Part shown: positions 1 through 6,677 of the stretch, in pieces
How positions within the stretch are numbered: the first letter of the stretch is position 1
Layout of the letters: every line of letters starts with the position of its first letter
DNA from: JALWSI01 sp964569095 [NCBI: uncultured Aquificales bacterium]
GTDB lineage: Bacteria > Thermosulfidibacterota > Thermosulfidibacteria > Thermosulfidibacterales
Assembly (NCBI GenBank): GCA_964569095.1
Contig: CAZMTB010000020.1
Span: forward strand, 1-19,426
Direction: 5' to 3'
Length of the DNA stretch: 19,426 nucleotides
Notes under the pieces: generated by a model
Databases searched by the model: none
What the model saw: the letters and a program-made list of their open reading frames with translations, nothing else
What the model was told of the DNA's origin: nothing
Position numbers and translations under genes: made by a program

Positions 1-806
1 TGATGCAAGAGGGTCTATCCTACCTCGGAGGAGCAGAGCTCCCAGCGGTTGTGGTGAACATGAACCGCGGAGGGCCAGGACTCGGTGGTATTCAGCCCTC
101 CCAAGGCGACTACTTCCAGGCAGTCAAAGGGGGAGGCCACGGCGACTATCGCACCATCGTGCTCGCCCCTTCAAACGTTCAAGAGGCCGTTGACATGGTG
201 TTTCTGGCCTTCGAACTCTCTCACAAGTACAGAAACCCAGCGGTGGTTCTGGGAGATGCCCTCTTGTCCCAACTCATGGAGGCGGTTGATATGCCCGAAG
301 AGTGGGTAGATCCCTTCGCCACCGAACGTCCCTGGGCCCTGAGGGGATGCAGGGGAAGAAGCCCCAAGCTGGCAAAGTCCCTGTTTCTGGAGATGGGCGC
401 CCTAACAGAGCACAACCGTGCCCTGGCAGAGAAGTACAGACGCATGGAGAAGGAAGAGACCCGATACGAAGAGTTCTTCCTCGAAGACGCCGAGCTGGTG
501 GTGGTGGCCTACGGAACCGCAGCCCGCATAGCCAAGACTGCCATACGATGGGCAAGGGAGAAGGACATCTCCGTGGGCATGTTGCGTCCCCAAACCCTAT
601 TTCCCTTCCCCAAAAAGGCCATCGCCAGCCTCGACGAGGAGGGACGCACCCTGATGGTGGTGGAGATGAACACAGGGCAGATGGTGGAAGACGTGAACGC
701 CATCGTCAGACGCTGCACAGTAAGGTCGCTCACGAAGCCCGCGTGGTACTTCACGCCAGAAGAGATTCTCGAAGGAATAGAGGCCCTTGCGAAGGAAGCA
801 GGATAG
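1..806 (+). CDS. vorB: 2-oxoacid:ferredoxin oxidoreductase alpha subunit (VorB-type), 5' truncated
   Basis: C-terminal part of the alpha subunit of a 2-oxoacid:ferredoxin oxidoreductase. This cytoplasmic, TPP-dependent complex oxidatively decarboxylates a 2-oxoacid such as 3-methyl-2-oxobutanoate to the acyl-CoA and reduces ferredoxin. What is visible: a pyrimidine-binding-type segment (NMNRGGPGLGG, then QGDYFQAVKGGGHGDYRTIVLAPS) and a C-terminal 'transketolase C' half (VVVAYGTAARIAKTAIRWAR, then GMLRPQTLFPFP). These match VorB/KorA proteins, which are usually about 350 residues, so roughly 80-100 N-terminal residues lie left of the window. The ATG at base 3 is almost certainly internal. The stop is TAG at 804-806. 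The beta (TPP-binding) and gamma subunits do not follow; glyS begins 72 bases later. They may lie upstream, outside the window. The exact 2-oxoacid cannot be read from sequence. Confidence 0.85.
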   Translation, partial: MQEGLSYLGGAELPAVVVNMNRGGPGLGGIQPSQGDYFQAVKGGGHGDYRTIVLAPSNVQEAVDMVFLAFELSHKYRNPAVVLGDALLSQLMEAVDMPEEWVDPFATERPWALRGCRGRSPKLAKSLFLEMGALTEHNRALAEKYRRMEKEETRYEEFFLEDAELVVVAYGTAARIAKTAIRWAREKDISVGMLRPQTLFPFPKKAIASLDEEGRTLMVVEMNTGQMVEDVNAIVRRCTVRSLTKPAWYFTPEEILEGIEALAKEAG

Positions 807-878
807 GGATATTGGGTTGGAGAACGGTGCCTCACCTTCAGAGCGCGCTGTTTCACGAAAAGGAGGGAGAACCAAAGG

Positions 879-2966
879 ATGGGGAGAGAGCTGCTTTTTG
901 AGATAGGAGTTGAGGAGATTCCCGCCAGCTTCATGCTGCCGGCCCTGGAGGCAATGGGCAAAATGGTGAAGAGGGAGCTGGAGAACCAGAGGATAGACCA
1001 CGGCGAGATAATCACCTGGGGCACTCCACGCAGGTTGGTGCTCAGGGTGCTGGATATGGCAGAAAACCAGCGAGACAAGGAAGAGAGAGTGATGGGCCCC
1101 CCAGCATCAGTGGCCTTCGACTCCGAAGGCAATCCCACCAAGGCGGCAGAGGGATTCTGCAAGTCCCAGGGGGTTAGTCTCGACCAGGTGGAGAGGGTGA
1201 CCACGCCCAAAGGAGAGTACCTCTCGGTGGTGAAGCGCGAGGCTGGCAGGGAGACCAAAGAGATTCTCCGAGAGTTCCTCCCTAACCTCATGGCGAAGAT
1301 TCCCTTCAAGAAGTCTATGCGCTGGGCAGACTACGACTTCAGGTTCGCCCGTCCCATTCATTGGATACTGGCCCTCTTCGGAGAAGAGGTGATAGATTTC
1401 TCCATTGAAGACATAAAGAGCGACAGGGTCACCTACGGGCACAGATTCCTGGCGCCCCAGGCCATATCCCTGGAAAGCCCCCAAGGATACCAGGAGAGGC
1501 TCAGGGAAGCCTACGTTATCGTGGACCACGAAGAGAGGAAGAAGACCATCTGGGAAGGCGTTACCCAAAAGGCCCAAGAGGTCGGGGGAACCGCCATGGA
1601 GGACGAGGATCTATTGGACGAGATCAACTTCCTGGTGGAGTACCCGGTTCCCCTACGAGGCACCTTTGAGGAAGAGTACCTATCTCTGCCAAAAGAGGTG
1701 CTGATAACTCCCATGAAAGAACACCAGCGCTACTTTCCCATCTTCAACGAGAAGGGAGAGCTGCTTCCCCACTTTGTGGTGGTCAGCAACATGGTGACTG
1801 ACAACATGGACCTCATTGTGGAAGGGAACGAGAGGGTGCTCAAGGCGAGGCTGGCAGACGCAAAGTTCTTCTTCGAAGAGGATAAAAAGGTTCCCTTGGA
1901 ACGCTACTTCGAGAAGCTGAAAGACGTGGTGTTCCAAGAGAAGCTCGGCACCTCATACGAGAAGGTCATGCGTTTCAGGGAACTGGCCAAGAAGATCGCC
2001 CAGAAGGTCGCCCCCGACAAAGAAACGCTGGTGGACCGCACCGCCATCCTCTCAAAGGCCGACCTTGAGAGCCAGATGGTGTACGAGTTTCCCGAGCTTC
2101 AAGGGGTGATGGGCAGGGAGTACGCAAGAATCCAGGGAGAAGATCCCGAGGTTGCCGATGGAATCTACGAGCACTACCTGCCCAGGTTTGCAGGAGACGA
2201 GGTCGCCAAAACCACAACGGGGGCGATCGTGGGCATAGCCGACAGGCTCGACACCATTGTGGGATGCTTCGGCATAGGTCTGATACCAACGGGGTCCGAG
2301 GACCCGTACGGGATAAGAAGGGACGTTCTGGGTCTGCTGAGAACCATCGCCGATAAAGGGTTCAGGCTCTCCCTAGCCGAGCTGGTTAACGCCTCTGCCG
2401 ACCTACTCTCCGAGAAGATGGAGAGACCGGCTGAGGAGATCAAAGAAGAGGTGATCTCCTTCGTGAGGCAGAGATTCTACAACCAACTGGTGGGACAAGG
2501 GTACAGGCAAGACCTAGTGGATGCTGTACTCTCAGAGGCCTTCGACGACGTGGTAGAGACCCTTAAACGGGTAGAGGCCCTGTTAGAAGTTAGCAAGGAC
2601 CCCCAGTTCGAGCAGCTCATGACCACCTTCAAGCGCGTAGTGAACATCATTCCTGAAGGATTCGAGGAGACCCAGGTGGACGAGTCCCTCTTGAAAGAGG
2701 AACCAGAAAAGGCCCTGTTCGAAGAGGTGAAGAGGATAGAACCAGAGGTGGAGAAGGCAAAAGAGAGGGAGGACTACTCTGGAGCCCTTGCCAAGATCGT
2801 TGCCCTGAAAGAGAAGGTTGACGCCTTCTTCGACAACGTATTGGTGATGGACAAGGATGAGAGGGTTAAGAAGAACCGACTCTCCCTCTTGAAAAGGATC
2901 TCCAACCTCTTCAAAGGAATAGCCGACCTTTCAAAGGTGGTGCTTCCCAAAGAGAGAAAGGGATAA
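879..2966 (+). CDS. glyS: Glycyl-tRNA synthetase beta subunit
   Basis: Beta subunit of the bacterial alpha2beta2 glycyl-tRNA synthetase, which charges tRNA-Gly in the cytoplasm. The 695-residue length is typical. The N-terminus (ELLFEIGVEEIPASFM) is the family hallmark and fixes the ATG start, with AGGAGG at 861-866 upstream. Other family signatures are MRW near residue 150, FARPIHW, the KEHQRYFP block, NERVLKARLADAKFFFEED, and PTGSEDPYGIRRDVLGLLR near residues 469-487. The last ~110 residues form the DALR-type anticodon-binding domain (FFDNVLVMDKDERVKKNRLSLL). The catalytic alpha subunit gene glyQ, normally immediately upstream, is absent; vorB sits there instead, so glyQ must lie elsewhere in the genome. 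No intrinsic terminator is seen after the stop. Confidence 0.97.
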   Translation: MGRELLFEIGVEEIPASFMLPALEAMGKMVKRELENQRIDHGEIITWGTPRRLVLRVLDMAENQRDKEERVMGPPASVAFDSEGNPTKAAEGFCKSQGVSLDQVERVTTPKGEYLSVVKREAGRETKEILREFLPNLMAKIPFKKSMRWADYDFRFARPIHWILALFGEEVIDFSIEDIKSDRVTYGHRFLAPQAISLESPQGYQERLREAYVIVDHEERKKTIWEGVTQKAQEVGGTAMEDEDLLDEINFLVEYPVPLRGTFEEEYLSLPKEVLITPMKEHQRYFPIFNEKGELLPHFVVVSNMVTDNMDLIVEGNERVLKARLADAKFFFEEDKKVPLERYFEKLKDVVFQEKLGTSYEKVMRFRELAKKIAQKVAPDKETLVDRTAILSKADLESQMVYEFPELQGVMGREYARIQGEDPEVADGIYEHYLPRFAGDEVAKTTTGAIVGIADRLDTIVGCFGIGLIPTGSEDPYGIRRDVLGLLRTIADKGFRLSLAELVNASADLLSEKMERPAEEIKEEVISFVRQRFYNQLVGQGYRQDLVDAVLSEAFDDVVETLKRVEALLEVSKDPQFEQLMTTFKRVVNIIPEGFEETQVDESLLKEEPEKALFEEVKRIEPEVEKAKEREDYSGALAKIVALKEKVDAFFDNVLVMDKDERVKKNRLSLLKRISNLFKGIADLSKVVLPKERKG

Positions 2967-2995
2967 CGCTTGACACGCCTCGTCACCTTTGAAAG
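2927..2995 (+). repeat. Paired CTTTSAAAG palindromes, possible operator
   Basis: Two near-identical short palindromes lie either side of the glyS stop. ACCTTTCAAAGGT is at 2927-2939, and CACCTTTGAAAG is at 2984-2995. The 12 bases at 2928-2939 are the exact reverse complement of 2984-2995, with 44 bases between. They could be tandem operator half-sites for the downstream leader and transporter, or arms of a long-loop RNA hairpin. A perfect -35 hexamer TTGACA (2970-2975) lies between them, but I see no convincing -10 at the right distance. A TSS about 30 bases downstream would fall at the leader ATG. Function is a guess. Confidence 0.3.
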
Positions 2996-3005
2996 AAAGA
3001 GAAAC

Positions 3006-3086
3006 ATGGCAAGGCGAGTGATAACGGTTCAGGGCAGCGGCTTCTGGTGGTGGCGCAGGGGCGTGGTCTGCCTGGGAGCCGCATGA
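3006..3086 (+). CDS. Trp-rich leader peptide (26 aa) of the transporter operon
   Basis: Short ORF in the glyS-livH gap: ATG at 3006, TGA at 3084-3086, 26 codons. Codons 14-16 (3045-3053) are three consecutive TGG Trp codons in the context G-F-W-W-W-R-R-G. Trp is the rarest common residue, so three in a row in a 26-codon ORF directly before a chain of alternative hairpins is the signature of ribosome-mediated attenuation, as in the trp operon leader of enteric bacteria. The purine-rich stretch GAAAGAAAGAGAAAC before the ATG is only a weak Shine-Dalgarno. A TSS close to the ATG (leaderless start) is also possible. The first downstream hairpin arm starts 11 bases after the last Trp codon, and the stop codon lies inside the first hairpin loop. 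This is a regulatory peptide by inference; the peptide itself is unlikely to have a function. Confidence 0.7.
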   Translation: MARRVITVQGSGFWWWRRGVVCLGAA

Positions 3087-3186
3087 GATGATCTCATTGG
3101 CCGTGGGCAGACCAAAGCCCACGGCCATCAAGGAAAGAAGAGGGGCTGTGGGCTTTGGCTCGCAGCCCCTTTCACTTGAAAGGGGC
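3037..3186 (+). promoter_or_regulatory. Alternating-hairpin attenuator leader of the liv-type operon
   Basis: Chain of mutually exclusive stems, read directly from complementarity. P0: 3037-3042 with 3077-3082. P1: TGGTCTGCC 3064-3072 with 3106-3114, with a small inner hairpin 3083-3088/3092-3097. P2: TGGCCGTGGGC 3098-3108 with 3117-3127 (11 bp, 8-base loop). P3: 3112-3126 with 3144-3158 (15 bp, one G-T). P4: 3141-3153 with 3158-3170 (13 bp, two G-T, 4-base loop). P5: GCCCCTTTC 3165-3173 with 3178-3186, which covers the AAAGGGG Shine-Dalgarno of livH. Each stem shares bases with the next, so the RNA has two registers: P0+P2+P4 (SD free) or P1+P3+P5 (SD paired). P4 is followed only by TTTCACTT, so it is a weak intrinsic terminator at best. 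The Trp leader peptide overlaps P0 and the left arm of P1, so a ribosome's position would select the register. Whether the output is transcriptional or translational is undecided. Confidence 0.7.
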
Positions 3187-3191
3187 CAGAG

Positions 3192-4073
3192 ATGAAGGCA
3201 CACCTCTTCGCCCAGTTTCTCTTCTCTGGCCTGGCCACAGGCAGCATCTACGCCCTCATCGCCTTGGGTTTCTGCCTGATCCACAACGCAACAGGCATAG
3301 TAAACTTCGCCCAGGGCGACTTTCTCACTCTAGGGGGTATGTTCATGGTCACCCTCCTGGTAGGCGTGCACCTACCCCTCCCTCTTGCCTTTCTGCTATC
3401 CGTTCTGGCGGTAGCAGCCGTGGGAGTGCTAATAGAACGATTCCTGATCCGCCCGGCTACATCGGACGAGATACTCATCCTCATATTCATCACCATAGGA
3501 GCATCCATCTTCATACGGGGGGTAATCAAACTGGTATGGGGCAAAAGACCCCTGGCCCTTCCACCGTTCTCTGGAGATGAACCGGTAGAGATACTTGGAG
3601 CATACCTTCTCCCACAGAGCCTCTGGATCTTCGCAGTAACCCTGCTTGTGGTGGGGGTGCTGTTCTGGTTCTTCAACTCTACTCGCTACGGCAAGGCCAT
3701 GAGGGCAGTGGCGTGCAACCCCCGAGCCGCAATGCTCATGGGGATTCCCGTGGAGAGGGTGAGACTACTGGCCTTCCTGTTGAGTGGTGCCTTGGGGGCA
3801 GTAGGGGGTGTGCTGATCACTCCCATAACCACCGTCTCCTTCGATACGGGAGTGATGATAGGGCTAAAGGGATTCTCGGCAGCGGTTTTAGGAGGCTACG
3901 GCAACGTGGTGGGGGCAGTGACAGGGGGATTGCTTCTGGGGGTGCTGGAATCTCTGGGAGCGGGGTTCGTATCGTCATCCTACAAAGACGCCATCGCCTT
4001 CCTGGTGCTCCTGCTCATACTGTTCGTGAGACCCAGGGGAATCCTGGGCAAAGGCGAGGGGGAGAGGGTATGA
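3192..4073 (+). CDS. livH: LIV/HAAT-family ABC transporter permease (LivH-like)
   Basis: Inner-membrane permease of the hydrophobic amino acid uptake (HAAT/LIV-I) ABC family; 293 residues, the usual LivH length. The N-terminus GLATGSIYALIALGFCLIHNATGIVNFAQGDFLTLGGM is the classic LivH opening, followed by several hydrophobic helices. The cytoplasmic EAA-like loop carries TRYGKAMRAVACNPRAAMLMGI, where the ATPase docks. The start ATG at 3192 has AGGGG at 3181-3185, which the upstream leader can pair away (stem P5). The stop overlaps the next start (ATGA at 4070-4073), so translation is coupled. The family transports Leu/Ile/Val, other hydrophobic or aromatic amino acids, or amides; the Trp-codon leader suggests an aromatic substrate here. 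Confidence 0.92.
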   Translation: MKAHLFAQFLFSGLATGSIYALIALGFCLIHNATGIVNFAQGDFLTLGGMFMVTLLVGVHLPLPLAFLLSVLAVAAVGVLIERFLIRPATSDEILILIFITIGASIFIRGVIKLVWGKRPLALPPFSGDEPVEILGAYLLPQSLWIFAVTLLVVGVLFWFFNSTRYGKAMRAVACNPRAAMLMGIPVERVRLLAFLLSGALGAVGGVLITPITTVSFDTGVMIGLKGFSAAVLGGYGNVVGAVTGGLLLGVLESLGAGFVSSSYKDAIAFLVLLLILFVRPRGILGKGEGERV

Positions 4074-5857
4074 GAGGGGAGCTTAAACCTCACCTCACGG
4101 TACTCGCCCTATTGGCGGTGGCCATGGGGTTACTACCGTCTGTCATCAGCAACCCCTACTACCTCAATGTGCTAAGCATAGTGGGACTAAACACCATGAT
4201 GGTTGCAGGTCTAACCCTGTTCATAGGCTACGCTGGGCAAATCTCGTTGGGACACGCCGCTTTCTACGGGATGGGAGCCTACATGTCGGGAGTGCTGTCG
4301 GCTTCCTACGGTCTCTCCCCCTGGGCAACCATTCCCATAGCCCTGGGAACCACCGCCGTGGTCGCCCTGCTTCTGGGAATACCAACCCTCAAGTTGAAGG
4401 GGCACTACATGGTGATGGCCACCCTGGGATTCAACATCATAGTCTCGGTGATCCTGGTGGAGTGGGAGGAGGTTACCGGCGGTGTGTCTGGTTTCTCTGG
4501 AATACCGAACCTCTCCCTCGGCACACTCTGTTTAGAGAGCGACAGGGCCTATTACTACCTGATATGGGGCATCTTCTTCGTGGTAGCGGCAGGCCTTTTC
4601 AGCATGATCCACTCCCGAACCGGTAGGGCCCTGAGGGCACTGAAAGACGGGGATCTGGCCGCAGGGGCCTTGGGAGTGAATGTGGCAGGCAACAAGCTGA
4701 TGGTGTTCGTGCTCAGTGCCACTCTCGCCTCCCTGGCCGGATGCCTCTACGCCCACTATCTGACCTTCATCAGTCCCAAAACCTTTGACATCTTCTTCTC
4801 AATAGAGCTGGTGGCCATGGTGATAGTGGGAGGCATGGGAAGCATATGGGGCTCCGTGGCAGGAGCGGCCTTTCTCACCCCCCTGCCACAACTGCTGCAC
4901 GTCTTCGACGACTACAAGGACCTCATCTACGGAGCGGTCTTCATGGGCATGCTGGTTAAAGCCCCCCAGGGAGTAGCAGGCATGGTAGGCAACCTATTGC
5001 GCAAACGCCAGGATGAACGCGGCCCTTCCGTGCAAAGGGCAACCGCTACGCCGATCACAGAGGCTCCGCGTCCATCCACGCAGGTCTCCACCATTCTCAA
5101 AGTGGAGCTCCTCTCAAAGCGCTTCAACGGGGTAAGGGCCCTCCAAGAAGTGAGCTTTTCGGTTGAGAAAGGGGAGATCCTTGGGATGATTGGACCAAAC
5201 GGTGCAGGAAAGACCACCGCCGTAAATGTGATAACCGGTATTGAACCTCCCTCGGGGGGAAGGGTGTGGTGGAAGGGAGAGGAGATAACAGGCCTCCCCT
5301 CCCACAGAATAGCGTCAAAGGGGATAGTCAGAACCTTCCAGCACGTCCAGGTATTCCCCACCATGAGCGTCTTGGAGAACGTACTGGTAGGGCTACACCT
5401 ACAGGGCAGCTGCGGACCGGTAGCCAGTTTTCTGGGTGTTCCCAAAGTTAGGAGGGAAGAGGAGAGCCTCTTACAACGGGCTTGGGAGATGCTGCTCCTC
5501 TTTGGGCTTGAAGAGAAGGCCCTACTGAGAGCCGGTGGGCTCCCCTACGGGGAGCAAAGGCGGGTGGTTATGGCAAGGGCAGTGGCTGCAGATCCCGAGC
5601 TACTATTCTTGGACGAACCCGCCGCGGGACTAAACACCCAGGAGACCATGGAGCTAATGGAGCTGATAGCCCGCATACACTCGATGGGTAAAACGGTGGT
5701 CTTGATAGACCACGACATGGATCTGGTGATGGGCCTCTCTCACCGGGTGGTGGTCTTAAACAAAGGAGAGATCATAGCCCAGGGGAGCCCACAAGAGGTG
5801 CAGGAAGACCCCAAAGTTATAGAGGCATATCTGGGGACAGAGGCCTATGCTGCTTGA
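4070..5857 (+). CDS. Fused ABC permease-ATPase (LivM-LivG)
   Basis: Second permease and first ATPase of the HAAT transporter in one 595-residue chain. Residues ~1-315 are LivM-like, with FIGYAGQISLGHAAFYGMGAYMSG, the EAA-like loop RTGRALRALKDGDLAAGALGVN, and VAMVIVGGMGSIWGSVAGA. A charged, Pro/Thr-rich linker (~315-340) leads to a LivG ATPase. The ATPase has Walker A GPNGAGKTT (~374-382), signature LPYGEQR (491-497; Pro replaces the usual Ser), Walker B LLFLDEP (~508-514), and switch His in IDHDMD (~547). The reading frame is open far upstream of 4070, but the true start is the ATG overlapping the livH stop, because MRGELKPH precedes the first permease helix. The fusion has no frameshift or internal stop. 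Such LivM-LivG fusions are known in some lineages. It overlaps livF by 11 bases. Confidence 0.9.
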   Translation: MRGELKPHLTVLALLAVAMGLLPSVISNPYYLNVLSIVGLNTMMVAGLTLFIGYAGQISLGHAAFYGMGAYMSGVLSASYGLSPWATIPIALGTTAVVALLLGIPTLKLKGHYMVMATLGFNIIVSVILVEWEEVTGGVSGFSGIPNLSLGTLCLESDRAYYYLIWGIFFVVAAGLFSMIHSRTGRALRALKDGDLAAGALGVNVAGNKLMVFVLSATLASLAGCLYAHYLTFISPKTFDIFFSIELVAMVIVGGMGSIWGSVAGAAFLTPLPQLLHVFDDYKDLIYGAVFMGMLVKAPQGVAGMVGNLLRKRQDERGPSVQRATATPITEAPRPSTQVSTILKVELLSKRFNGVRALQEVSFSVEKGEILGMIGPNGAGKTTAVNVITGIEPPSGGRVWWKGEEITGLPSHRIASKGIVRTFQHVQVFPTMSVLENVLVGLHLQGSCGPVASFLGVPKVRREEESLLQRAWEMLLLFGLEEKALLRAGGLPYGEQRRVVMARAVAADPELLFLDEPAAGLNTQETMELMELIARIHSMGKTVVLIDHDMDLVMGLSHRVVVLNKGEIIAQGSPQEVQEDPKVIEAYLGTEAYAA

Positions 5858-6587
5858 GATCGAAGATCTACAGGTTAGCTACGGGGGCATAACCGCCCTA
5901 AAGGGGATCTGTCTGGATGTTGAAGAGGGGGAGATAGTGGCCATCGTTGGAAGGAACGGCGCCGGCAAAAGCACCATCTGCAACGCCGTATCTGGAATGG
6001 TCCACGCCCACGAGGGAAGAATCCTCTTCAAAGGAGAAGAGATCACCAACCTCCCCCCGGCAGAGATAGTCTCGCTGGGAATCTCCCAGGTGCCCGAGGG
6101 GCGCCTCGTCTTCTCGCCAATGAGCGTGGAGGAGAACCTGGAGATTGGCGCTTACCACCGCATGGGAAGGGAGGCCTCGGCTTCCATCATGGAGGACATG
6201 GAACGGGTCTTCAACCTATTTCCCGTCCTCCGGGAACGGAGAAGGCAGCAAGCGGGCACCCTGAGCGGAGGAGAGCAGCAGATGCTGGCCATAGGCAGGG
6301 CGCTGATGAGCAGGGCATCCCTGCTGGTTCTGGACGAACCCTCCTTGGGCCTGGCACCGGTCATGGTGAAAGAGATCTTCAAGGTGATCAAAGAGCTACC
6401 AAGGTCTGGAGTAACCGTGCTTCTGGTGGAGCAGAACGTGCATCTATCCTTCTCTGTGGCAGACCGCCTCTACATAATGAACACCGGAACCATAGAGGCA
6501 TCAGGCACCCCCGAAGAGTTGAGGGGAAGAAGAGAGATCATTCAGGCCTACCTGGGCAAACGGAGGAGGTGGTGCGCCATGAGATGA
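5847..6587 (+). CDS. livF: LIV/HAAT-family ABC transporter ATPase (LivF-like)
   Basis: Second cytoplasmic ATPase of the transporter, 246 residues; it hydrolyses ATP together with the LivG domain of the upstream fusion. Motifs: Walker A GRNGAGKST (35-43), Q-loop region GISQVPEGRLVFSPMSVEENL (the LivF-specific EGR motif), signature LSGGEQQ (139-145), Walker B LLVLDEP (159-165), and the LLVEQN switch, where LivF proteins carry Gln rather than His. The start ATG at 5847 lies inside the end of the preceding gene, giving an 11-base overlap and translational coupling. The C-terminus RRRWCAMR is slightly longer and more basic than usual. A 90-base gap with a small hairpin separates it from the binding-protein gene. 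Confidence 0.93.
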   Translation: MLLEIEDLQVSYGGITALKGICLDVEEGEIVAIVGRNGAGKSTICNAVSGMVHAHEGRILFKGEEITNLPPAEIVSLGISQVPEGRLVFSPMSVEENLEIGAYHRMGREASASIMEDMERVFNLFPVLRERRRQQAGTLSGGEQQMLAIGRALMSRASLLVLDEPSLGLAPVMVKEIFKVIKELPRSGVTVLLVEQNVHLSFSVADRLYIMNTGTIEASGTPEELRGRREIIQAYLGKRRRWCAMR

Positions 6588-6615
6588 AGGGGAGACGCTC
6601 CCTAAAGAGAGACAT

Positions 6616-6630
6616 CCCTTCGGAGAAGGG
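6616..6630 (+). promoter_or_regulatory. Small hairpin between ATPase and binding-protein genes
   Basis: CCCTTC-GGA-GAAGGG, a 6-bp stem with a 3-base loop, in the 90-base gap between livF and the binding-protein gene. No T-run follows, so it is not an intrinsic terminator. Hairpins here often stabilise a processed transcript so that the binding protein is made in excess over the membrane parts; that role is inferred. Confidence 0.35.
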
Positions 6631-6677
6631 GCATAGAAGAGACGGAAAACTCTAAAGTAGAAATCAGGAGGAAGAGC

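Noticed and set aside
509-1309. 266-codon minus-strand open frame across the vorB-glyS junction
   Set aside because: Ser-rich low-complexity translation antisense to two clear genes; no ribosome site or family resemblance.
3142-3177. Stem P4 as an ordinary strong intrinsic terminator for glyS
   Set aside because: Stem is strong but the tail is TTTCACTT, and its arms also pair with neighbouring stems, so it is treated as part of the attenuator rather than a stand-alone terminator.
2967-3191. Known metabolite riboswitch or T-box in the glyS-livH gap
   Set aside because: I looked for T-box (TGGNACCGCG-like), SAM, TPP, cobalamin and glycine riboswitch core motifs and saw none; the Trp-codon leader explains the structure better.
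3713-4069. Upstream extension of the LivM-LivG frame by 119 codons
   Set aside because: It lies wholly inside livH in another frame, is rich in Arg/Gly with no permease features, and the ATG at 4070 overlapping the livH stop is the natural start.
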